Shown here: piece by piece, positions 17,477-26,000 of the stretch
How positions within the stretch are numbered: position 1 is the first letter of the stretch
Layout: each line of letters starts with the position of its first letter
Assembly (NCBI GenBank): GCA_965224515.1
Contig: OZ245051.1
Span: 2,108,001 to 2,172,000, forward strand
Length of the DNA stretch: 64,000 nt
Direction of reading: 5' to 3'
Origin: Sedimenticola_A sp040506425
GTDB lineage: Bacteria > Pseudomonadota > Gammaproteobacteria > Chromatiales > Chromatiaceae
Notes under the pieces: generated by a model
What the model saw: only the letters and a program-made list of their open reading frames with translations
Told to the model about the DNA's origin: nothing
Databases searched by the model: none
Position numbers and translations under genes: made by a program

Positions 17477-17551
17477 CGTAGGAGCGAACTTGTTCGCGAT
17501 CGGAATCGGAGATTCCTCTCTGCACTGCTCGCGAACAAGTTCGCTCCTACG
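17477..17551. repeat. Large REP-type palindrome with 23-base arms
   Basis: Perfect 23-base inverted arms (17477-17499 and 17529-17551), each ending in the CGTAGGAGCGAAC motif, surround a 29-base loop. It lies between the HlyD-family gene and the glutamate-synthase-like gene. It could end transcription of the secretion operon or protect its 3' end. Confidence 0.9.
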
Positions 17552-17566
17552 GGTCGATAATGGTTG

Positions 17567-18922
17567 CTACCGCTCACGGAATGCACGATCGAAGCCACGG
17601 CTGACCGGACGCAGGAGGTAGTCGAGAATCGTCTTTACGCCGGTGCGTATGTCGGCGGTAACCGTCATGCCCGGAAGAATATTGAACTGTTCAGGATCTT
17701 CACCGAGATAATTCTTGTCGAGTATGATCTCGGCCCGGTAGTAGGGGTTCTGTTCCGGATCGAGATAGGTGGAGGCCGAGAGCTGCTGTACCTTGCCCTG
17801 CAGGCTGCCGAAGCGGGAAGAGTCATAACTGGTGAACTTCACGTCAGCTGTCTGACCGATGTGAACATGGCCGATATCCTGGGGGGGGATTCTTGCCTCG
17901 ATGATCAGTTCGTCTTCCACCGGTACGATCTGCATGATCACCTCGGCGGGCGCCACGACAGCGTTGCTGCTGCTGATCGACAGTCCCTGTACGATGCCGT
18001 CCACGGGGGCTTTCACCTCCAGCCGGTTGACCCGGTCACTCAGCCGGATAAGCCCGCCTTCCACTTCGGCCAGTTCGTTGGCCACGGTGCCGATCTCCAG
18101 CTCCACTTCCCTGTTGTGCCTGGCATAGAGTTCAAGTTGGCGCTGGCGGCTCTCTTCCAGGGCGGTGTTGGCCACGGCAATGCCATCCACTGCCTTTCGC
18201 AGGGCGCTTTCAGCCTCGGCAAGTCTGGAACGTGCGGCAAGCAGCTCGGTTCTGGAGACGGTCCCCTTTTTCGACAGCTGCTCGCGGATTGTTACCTGCT
18301 CCTTGTAGATGCCCAGCTCCTTGCGCAGCGAGTTTGCCTGGTTCTGCTGGCTGGTCACTTCCGAGCGGCGCTGGCTGATCTGGCTCTCGATCACGGCCAG
18401 TTCGCTCTCAAGGCTGTTGACCTGGGCCAGGTAGATGGTGTGCTGCTTGGTGGCCAGGTCCTGGTACTGCTCGTCGAACCGGATAAAGTTGGGCTCCCGT
18501 TTCTCCACCAGCGCCTGCAGGCGTTCCCCCTGCAGCTGAAGGCTGGCGCGGCGGGTGAGCATCTGTTGCAGCTCGGAGTTCGATGCGGAGGGATCAAAGG
18601 TGATCAGGGTGTCACCGATTTTTACCGGGTCGCCATTTCTTACCAGCAGGCTGCTGACAATACCTCCCTCCAGATGCTGAACATTGTGGATATGACCTGC
18701 CGGGATCACTTCACCCTCGGCAATGGCAACTTCACTTACATTAGTCAGTGCCGCCCATACCACTGCGGATGCCATCAGGAAGATACTGACCATAACTGCC
18801 CAGGTGATGACGCGCTTGGGTGAGCTCTCCTCCAGCTGGATGGCCTGTGCCAGGTAACGGGCACGGGCGCGGGGGAGACCGGCGCTACTCTCTTCAGCGA
18901 ATACGATACTGTCTTCTTTCAT
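17567..18922 (-). CDS. HlyD-family type I secretion adaptor
   Basis: A 451-residue membrane fusion protein. It has a cytoplasmic N-terminus, one membrane segment (about residues 38-60) and a barrel-sandwich half (AEGEVIPAGHIHNVQHLEGG). A long periplasmic coiled coil (about 115-290) is followed by the second lipoyl half (VKAPVDGIVQGL) and a C-terminal beta-barrel domain with a DIRTG motif. It bridges the inner-membrane ABC exporter and a TolC-type outer membrane channel. Its ATG overlaps the stop of the C39-like ABC gene (ATGA), so they are translated together. No TolC/LapE homologue is present in the window. Confidence 0.95.
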   Translation of the reverse strand: MKEDSIVFAEESSAGLPRARARYLAQAIQLEESSPKRVITWAVMVSIFLMASAVVWAALTNVSEVAIAEGEVIPAGHIHNVQHLEGGIVSSLLVRNGDPVKIGDTLITFDPSASNSELQQMLTRRASLQLQGERLQALVEKREPNFIRFDEQYQDLATKQHTIYLAQVNSLESELAVIESQISQRRSEVTSQQNQANSLRKELGIYKEQVTIREQLSKKGTVSRTELLAARSRLAEAESALRKAVDGIAVANTALEESRQRQLELYARHNREVELEIGTVANELAEVEGGLIRLSDRVNRLEVKAPVDGIVQGLSISSSNAVVAPAEVIMQIVPVEDELIIEARIPPQDIGHVHIGQTADVKFTSYDSSRFGSLQGKVQQLSASTYLDPEQNPYYRAEIILDKNYLGEDPEQFNILPGMTVTADIRTGVKTILDYLLRPVSRGFDRAFRER

Positions 18923-21102
18923 GCTGCGCTCTCCAATACCAGCTTCACCGCATCTTCGGAACTGCCAACAAAGCTCATAGTGCCCTGGTCGAGGATAATG
19001 GCCTTGTCGGCAATACGGGCGTGGCTGGGTCTATGGGATACCATGATCACGGTCTTTTTGCCCTTGAGTTTTCTCAGTTGCTCCATGAAGCGCTCGTCGC
19101 TCTCCATGTCCAGTGAAGCGCCGGGTTCGTCCATCAGTACAAGCTGGGCGGGTCGCAGGAACGCCCTTGCCATGGAGAGGCCGCGCATAAATCCCGGTGG
19201 CAGTCGGTCGGTGGCGTTGTCGCCTATGCGGGTCTCGAGACCTTCGGGCATTTTGAGTATGTCTTCCAAAACGTCCGCCTGTGCACAGGCCTCGCGCAGC
19301 TCTTCATCCGTTGCAAGTACATTGTTCAGCCGCAGGTTCTGGGCAATGGTGCCGTGAAACATTTTTGCTTTCTGGGGAACGTAGGCGATGGCACGGCGCA
19401 GGTCCATGGCGTTGAGCTGGCGGATATCGAACTCGTCCAGGGATAGGGAGCCTGCCTGGGGTTTGTACATGCCGGCAATGAGCTTGATCAGTGTCGACTT
19501 GCCAGAACCTGTCTGGCCCATGATCGCCACCATCTCGCCGGGCTCGATGGAGAAGGTGACACCCAACAGTGCGGGGTCGGTGTTCGGGCCATAGCGGAAG
19601 CTGACCCGGTCCACCTCGACCCGCCCCTTGAGCTCGGTGAGCATGAGGGCGGAGCGACCGCTGTGACGTTCGGGATCAAGACGCATCAGCTGATTGATCT
19701 GCTGTATCGCCTTGGAGACCTGCTCAAACCGGCTGAAACTCAGAAAGGCACTCTGCAGCGGTGCCAGCACCTTCCAGATCAAGGCCATGGTGGCGATCAG
19801 TGCGCCGATGGTCATGGTGCCGGTGATCACCGAGTAGGCGCCGATGGCCAGTACAGCGACACTGGCGATCATGACCGTGCTCTGGGCAAAGGACTGGATG
19901 ACCGCGTTGGAAACCGTGGTGTGATAGTTCGCGGTTACCGCTTCCCCTGAAAATTCGCGAAAGCGCTCGTCCCAGATGGTTTCACTTCCCACGCCCTTGA
20001 TCTCATGGCGCCCGTTGAGGGTCTGTATCAACATGCGCTGCTTCTCGGTGCGGGAGCGCCCGGAGTGCATGACCCGGTTCGCACTGGCAGGCAGCCAGAT
20101 GGCTCCAAAGGCGATATATATAGCCAGCATCACGATGGGTACATAGGCGACGGGGCCCGCTATGAGCCAGATCACCAGCACGAACATAAGAACAAACGGC
20201 AGTTCGAGCAGCAGCGAGGCGTTGGGCCCGGTGAAAAAGTCCCGTACCGTGTCGAACTGCTTCAGCCGCGAGAGCTGGGATGCCATGGTTGAGCGTTCGG
20301 TAAACAGCGGCGGCAGGTGCAGAATCTGTTTGAAGGTCTCCACGCCGATCAGGTAGTCCAGTCTGCCGGCCACGGTACCGATGAGTTTGGCCCGGAGATA
20401 GCGCAGGGCCATGTCCGCAACCAGTGCGCAGAATATACCGCCGACCATATAGGGCAGGGCCTCAAGGGACTTTGCCCCGATCACCTTGTCATACACCATC
20501 ATGATGAAGATGGGTACTGCCAGGGCTACCAGGTTGACCAGAAAGGTCATGGCAAAGAGGTGCCAGATCAAGCCCTGGAAACGGCGCAACAGATTTATAA
20601 ACCAGGCTTCTCCCGCCTGTCCCTGGTCTGTTACGCCATGGGTGGTCCGGGTATCTGTAAACAGGAAAGCGCTACCGTGCAGCCCCTGTATTTTTCCCGT
20701 TTTTGCCTCGCCTGCATTACCGTCAAAGTAGGTGACTTCATCACCATGACGCTCCATGAGTACCAGGACCTCACCCTTACGGCCAACATACAGGGCAGGG
20801 TAGAGTTCCGGGTCCAGCCGGTCGAGCCGGACTTTTTTCTCAGTGCTTTCGTAACCCAGGGTGACCAGAATGTTGCGCAGGTCCACCAGGTCGATCTTGT
20901 CTGTGAAGTGGGGCAATGCCTCGATCAGCTCACGGGCATACTGGTGCCAGCCCAGGGTCTTTAGCAGAGGCAGCATGCAGGCGGCAAAGGGCGACGCGGT
21001 CTTGAAGTCTTCCAGGCGGTTATGGCGCAGGGCATCGGCCAACTGCTCACTCAGCATGGGCGGTCGTTGGTTGTTGCCGGAATGTTGTGTCTCTTTATTC
21101 AT
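18919..21102 (-). CDS. Type I secretion ABC exporter subunit with C39-like domain
   Basis: A 727-residue half-transporter. The N-terminus (about residues 15-150) looks like the inactive C39-peptidase-like domain of LapB-type exporters; the His expected near GEVLVLME is absent. A six-helix membrane domain (about 165-445) precedes the nucleotide-binding domain. Walker A is GQTGSGKST, the Q-loop is YVPQK, Walker B is VLMDEP with the catalytic Glu present, and the switch His is in VSHRP. The ABC signature is strongly degenerate: LPPGFMRG replaces LSGGQ. I use ATG 21102; an in-frame TTG lies at 21105. It starts eight bases after the other ABC gene and overlaps the HlyD gene. Confidence 0.93.
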   Translation of the reverse strand: MNKETQHSGNNQRPPMLSEQLADALRHNRLEDFKTASPFAACMLPLLKTLGWHQYARELIEALPHFTDKIDLVDLRNILVTLGYESTEKKVRLDRLDPELYPALYVGRKGEVLVLMERHGDEVTYFDGNAGEAKTGKIQGLHGSAFLFTDTRTTHGVTDQGQAGEAWFINLLRRFQGLIWHLFAMTFLVNLVALAVPIFIMMVYDKVIGAKSLEALPYMVGGIFCALVADMALRYLRAKLIGTVAGRLDYLIGVETFKQILHLPPLFTERSTMASQLSRLKQFDTVRDFFTGPNASLLLELPFVLMFVLVIWLIAGPVAYVPIVMLAIYIAFGAIWLPASANRVMHSGRSRTEKQRMLIQTLNGRHEIKGVGSETIWDERFREFSGEAVTANYHTTVSNAVIQSFAQSTVMIASVAVLAIGAYSVITGTMTIGALIATMALIWKVLAPLQSAFLSFSRFEQVSKAIQQINQLMRLDPERHSGRSALMLTELKGRVEVDRVSFRYGPNTDPALLGVTFSIEPGEMVAIMGQTGSGKSTLIKLIAGMYKPQAGSLSLDEFDIRQLNAMDLRRAIAYVPQKAKMFHGTIAQNLRLNNVLATDEELREACAQADVLEDILKMPEGLETRIGDNATDRLPPGFMRGLSMARAFLRPAQLVLMDEPGASLDMESDERFMEQLRKLKGKKTVIMVSHRPSHARIADKAIILDQGTMSFVGSSEDAVKLVLESAA

Positions 21103-21110
21103 CAACCATC

Positions 21111-22835
21111 TCAGCGCTTGAAAACCACTTTAAGTTTACTCTCCTGCTTCTCCACAAGCAGTCCATCTCGCAGTTCATACTGGCGATCGCAGATACGCAG
21201 GAAGGAAGGCCGGTGGGAGACGATAACCATGGTGCGGTCACCCTTCAGTTTCTTGATCAACCGCATCAGGTTGGTGTCATTTTTGATATCGAAATTGGCA
21301 TTGGCGTCATCGAACAGGATGACCTTGGGGTGGCCAACCAGGGAGCGGACAATGACAATCTTCTGCCTCACCCCTTCAGAGAGGGTGTCCACTGCAGAGC
21401 CCCCGATCTGTGTGTCCAGTCCGTCGGGCATGCGGGCGATGATCTCGTCCAGTCCCAGTTCCCTGGAGAGTTCGATGGCGTGGTCCAGTGCCTCGCCCTC
21501 CCGGAACAGGGTCATGTTCTCCAGTATGGTGCCTTCATAGAGCATGCCCTGTTGGGGCATGAATCCGATCTGCTGCCTCAGGTACTCCTGCTCATACTCC
21601 CTGAGATCATGATCATCGAGCAGTACATGTCCCTCTTCAGGGTGCATGAAGCCGGTCATCAGGGCGATCAGGGTGCTCTTGCCTGCGCCATTATTACCGG
21701 TGATTCCCACTGAGCCCCCATCGGGGATCTCCAGGTTTACCCCTTTGAGCAGCAGCTCGGTCTGGGAGGGGTACTTGAACTTGACATTGTCGAGCCTGAC
21801 CCGACCCTCTACGGGTTCCGGACCATCAATGTTGCCGGAAACCTCCCTGGGCAGATCGTAGATCTCCTTGCTGTCGTCCAGGGCGAGGCGGACGCTCTGG
21901 AACTGGGTCCATAAGCCCATCGCCTTCAGACCGGGTTGCAGTACCCGCCCGGAAAGCATGGTGCCGGCGGCAAGTGCGCCCACTGACAGCTCCCCTGCAA
22001 CCACATAGAGTGCGCCGAAACCGACAAAACTGACCATGGCGAGTTGGGAGAAGGTAGCGCCGAACCCCTGAACCACGCTGTTGATGTTGGCCAGTTTGTA
22101 GACGCTCTCTGCAGACTGTCCCTGCAGGCGCTCGTAACGGCGCATCATCAGCGCTTCCATGGCCATGGACTTAACGGTGTGAATGCCGCTGAGAACCTCG
22201 ATCAGGAAGTTCTGGCGGTGTTTGTCTGTGGTCTGCCGGACCTTGAGCGCCTTGTGGAGTTGCTGCCCGAGGATGAACGAGGCGAGGGCAAACAGCAGCA
22301 GCAGGGTGAGGGGGACCAGCACCAGGTCGCCGCTGATGATCCAGATCAGACCGATGAAGAGTATGACGAACGGGAAGTCCATCAGCAGGAGCATGGACTG
22401 CCCTGAGTAGAACTGGTGAATCTCCTCCACCGACTGCATGCGTCCCAGGTAGTTGCCCCGGGCGTCATTTTCAAATGCCAGGGTATCTGCGTGCAGTATG
22501 TGATTAAGAGCTTTCTTACCCTCCCTGTGCTCAAAACGGGAACCGCTCCAGGCCAGAATCACCGAGCGGAATATACGCAGCAGGGCCTCAAGGATCGCAA
22601 CGCTGATCATGGCCAGCATCAATACCAGAAAGGTGTCCAGCGCCTGGTTGGGAATTATGCGGTCATAGACCTGCAGAATCACCATGGGCAGCATCAGGGC
22701 CAGGATGTTAATACCCAGGGAGGCGAGTAGAACATCGGGTCTGCGCCAGCTGGTAGGCGTACGAAACCCCGCAGCTGCTCCATTTCTTTTTGTTTTATTT
22801 ATATTGGCCATCATAAATTTTGATGGTGATCCCAT
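21111..22835 (-). CDS. Type I secretion ABC exporter subunit without C39 domain
   Basis: A 574-residue half-transporter, first gene of the secretion operon. The membrane domain occupies about residues 30-310 and the nucleotide-binding domain 340-565. Walker A is normal (GNNGAGKST) and the Q-loop is FMPQQ. The signature is near-consensus (LSEGVRQK). Walker B reads ILFDDANAN: the catalytic Glu is replaced by Asp, and the D-loop is NFD. The switch His is in VSHRP. The motif losses complement those of the neighbouring subunit at 18919-21102, which suggests a heterodimer. The start is uncertain: ATG 22835 lacks a good ribosome binding site, and ATG 22814 is an alternative. Confidence 0.93.
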   Translation of the reverse strand: MGSPSKFMMANINKTKRNGAAAGFRTPTSWRRPDVLLASLGINILALMLPMVILQVYDRIIPNQALDTFLVLMLAMISVAILEALLRIFRSVILAWSGSRFEHREGKKALNHILHADTLAFENDARGNYLGRMQSVEEIHQFYSGQSMLLLMDFPFVILFIGLIWIISGDLVLVPLTLLLLFALASFILGQQLHKALKVRQTTDKHRQNFLIEVLSGIHTVKSMAMEALMMRRYERLQGQSAESVYKLANINSVVQGFGATFSQLAMVSFVGFGALYVVAGELSVGALAAGTMLSGRVLQPGLKAMGLWTQFQSVRLALDDSKEIYDLPREVSGNIDGPEPVEGRVRLDNVKFKYPSQTELLLKGVNLEIPDGGSVGITGNNGAGKSTLIALMTGFMHPEEGHVLLDDHDLREYEQEYLRQQIGFMPQQGMLYEGTILENMTLFREGEALDHAIELSRELGLDEIIARMPDGLDTQIGGSAVDTLSEGVRQKIVIVRSLVGHPKVILFDDANANFDIKNDTNLMRLIKKLKGDRTMVIVSHRPSFLRICDRQYELRDGLLVEKQESKLKVVFKR

Positions 22836-22922
22836 ATTCAGAGTTGGGCATTTAGTGTCGATGTTAACACATCACTTAAGGTTGTATCGGCTGATTAAAA
22901 TGATTTTAAAGTGATTTTAAAT

Positions 22923-22938
22923 TGTGAACTGGTTCACA
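22923..22938. promoter_or_regulatory. CRP/Vfr-type binding site
   Basis: TGTGAACTGGTTCACA matches the TGTGA-N6-TCACA consensus perfectly. It lies in the shared control region between the divergent secretion operon (start 22835) and the adhesin gene (start 23067). A cAMP-CRP, Vfr or Clp-type regulator could therefore control both. Confidence 0.65.
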
Positions 22939-22960
22939 TAAAGAAACGCTCTGGATTGCC

Positions 22961-22972
22961 GATATATATATT
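22961..22972 (+). promoter_or_regulatory. Possible class II promoter of the adhesin gene
   Basis: A CRP-type site centred at 22930.5 would sit at -41.5 for a start near 22972. An AT-only -10 candidate (TATATA, 22963-22968) is at the right distance. This is inference from spacing; the transcript start is not known. Confidence 0.35.
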
Positions 22973-23066
22973 AGCTATAGGCGGTGTAATCACTGTCTTT
23001 TTTAGAAAATCTACCGGGTTGACTGGCCTGGTAAGGTTTTTCTGGGTCTGAACGAGGTTGAATGGC

Positions 23067-26000
23067 ATGTCTGACCATACGGATGACAAACACGAATTTG
23101 ACGATGAGCGAAAACGGGCGACAAAAGACCTGTTTGAGCGAGACATGGCCCATGATCAGGACCGGAAAAACGGCGATGAAGATGAACAGCTTGGCAGGGA
23201 CTATGTAGAGGTCTCCCGTGCCGACGTTGCCATGCCTGGCCAGGAGTCGGATGTGGCCGCTGCAGCTGAAGAAGCCGCAGAGAGCGGTGCCGGCGCTGCG
23301 CAGTCTGAAGAGGTAACCGTTACCCAGGGTGAAGCTGAAGAAAGAAGGGGTGAAGAAGCCGGGAAAGAAGGTTTCAAGGCTGCAGTCGCTGAAACTGAAG
23401 GGGAACGAGAGGAAGAGGCTCAAAGCGCAGCTGCTTCCGGGCGGGTTTCACGGGAAGCCCCCGAAGAACAGCCGACTGAGGCTGCGGGTGCTGCTGAGGC
23501 TGCCCCCGAGGTTGCCGCTGCTACTCCGGTCAGCGCACGTGCAGACGCCAGCTATCAGCCCGAAGAAGCGGTATTGCAGGATCCCTCGACAGTCAGCCTG
23601 GGTGCTACCGGGCAGATCACCGAAGCGGGGGGTATCGTCACCTACACCGCGACGGTTGATCATCCGCCGCTTTCGGACCTGGTCATTACGCTCTCCAACG
23701 GTGAGAGCATCACCATAGCTGCTGGCGAGACATCCGCCACTCTCGAAGTGGAGGTTGGCGCCGATGAGGATGTCTACCAGGATGCCTCCCAGCTCAGTGC
23801 CCATGTCACCGGCACAGAGGGTGGCGGCTACTCCACGCTCAGTATTGATACGACGCCCGCGGTTACACAGATAGTGGATACCCTGGACACCACCACGGTG
23901 AGCCTGGGTGCAACCGGTCATATTACCGAGGCAGGGGGTGCGGTCACCTACACCGCCAGCGTGGACCATCCGCCTCTCACCGATCTCGAGATCACTCTCT
24001 CCAATGGCGAGACCGTCACCATCGAGGCTGGGCAGACCTCCGGAACCGTGGATGTTCCAGTTGCAGCAGATGAAGACGCCATTGCCGATGCGACAACAAT
24101 GTCTGCCCATATCACCCAGGCAGAGGGTGGTGGCTACGAACAGCTGGCCATCGATGCAAATCCCGCGGTAACCGCTATCCATGACACGGTGGATACCACC
24201 ACTGTGAGCCTGGGCGCCACCGGCCAGATTACCGAGGCGGGCGGTTCCGTGACCTATACCGCCTCTGTGGACAACGCACCTGCCAGTGATCTCGTGGTCA
24301 CCCTCTCCAACGGTGAGACCATCACCATCGAGGCTGGCCGGACTTCCGGTTCTGTGGATCTGCCGGTAGCGGCAGACGAAGATGCCATTGCCGATGCCAC
24401 CAGCCTCTCTGCACACATCACCGACGCCTCGGGCGGCGGCTATGAACAACTTGCGATCGATGCCGGTCCGGCGGTTACCGATATCGTCGATACGGTTGAC
24501 ACCACCAGCGTCAGCCTGGGCGCCACAGGTCAGCTTACAGAGGCCGGCGGGGTTGTCACCTATACCGCCAGCGTGGACAACGCACCCGCCAGCGATCTGG
24601 TGATCACCCTCTCCAATGGCGAGAGCATCACCATCGAGGCAGGTCAGATATCCGGTACCGTCGATGTGACAGTTGCGGCGGATGAGGACGCCATTGCCGA
24701 CGCCAGCACCATGTCTTCCCACATCACCGACACCTCCGGTGGCGGCTATGAGCAGTTGGCAATCAATGCCAATCCCGTGGTCACAGAGATTGTGGACACC
24801 GTGGATACCACCACGCTGAGCCTGGGCGCCACGGGACAGATAACCGAAGCGGGTGGTACGGTCACCTACACCGCAAGCGTGGACAACGCACCGGCTTCAG
24901 ATCTGGAGATAACCCTCTCCAACGGCGAGAGCATCACCATCGAGGCCGGTAAAACCTCTGGCACTGTAGATGTGCCCGTAGCGGCTGATGAAGATGCCAT
25001 TGCAGATGCGTCTTCTCTCTCGGCCCAGATCACCGGTACAGATGGTGGTGGGTACGAGCAGCTTGCCGTCAACGAGACGCCTGCCGTTACCGCCGTTGTC
25101 GATACAGTCGATACCACCACGGTAAGCCTTGGCGCCACAGGGCAGATCACCGAGGTGGGCGGCACGGTCACCTACACGGCCACGGTTGATAACGCACCAG
25201 CTTCAGATCTCTCCATCACGCTCTCCAATGGTGAGGTCATCACCATAGCTGAGGGCCAGACCTCTGCTACCGTCGATGTGGCAGTCGCGGCGGATGAAGA
25301 CGCCATTGCCGACGCCAGCACCATGTCGGCCCACATCACCGAAGCATCGGGAGGCGGGTACGAACAGTTGGCGGTAGATGCCAACCCGGCTGTGACCGGT
25401 ATCATAGATACCGTGGACAGCACCACGGTAAGCCTGGGCGCCACCGGCCAGATCACCGAGGCGGGCGGTACGGTGACCTACACCGCGTCTGTGGACAATG
25501 CCCCTGCCACCGATCTTGTTATTACCCTCTCCAATGGTGAGACCATCACCATCGAGTCCGGTCAGATCTCTGGAACAGCAGAAATAACCGTGGCGGCAGA
25601 CGAGGATGCCACTGCCGACGCCAGCAGCATGTCGGCGCATATCACCGAAGCCGATGGCGGCGGCTATGAACAACTGCTTATAGATGCCAATCCGGCTGTG
25701 ACCGGTATCATCGATACCGTGGATACCACCACGGTGAGCCTGGGCGCCACTGGCCAGATCACCGAGGCGGGCGGTTCCGTGACCTACACGGCAAGCGTTG
25801 ATAACGCACCGGCTTCAGATCTTGAAATCACCCTCTCCAACGGCGAGAGCATCACCATCGAGGCGGGCAGGACCTCGGGTACCGTTGATGTACCAGTTGC
25901 GGCGGATGAAGACGCTATCGCTGATGCGACAACCCTCTCGGCCCACATCACCGGCACCGATGGTGGCGGTTACGAGCAGTTGGCAGTCAACGCCAATGCG

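Noticed and set aside
17564..18823. Plus-strand 419-codon frame opposite the HlyD gene
   Set aside because: The HlyD protein on the other strand has clear family motifs, and the plus frame has none.
23448..24722. Long minus-strand open frame of 424 codons opposite the adhesin repeats
   Set aside because: It mirrors the repeats, has low-complexity composition and no start signal; it arises from the codon bias of the repeated adhesin gene.
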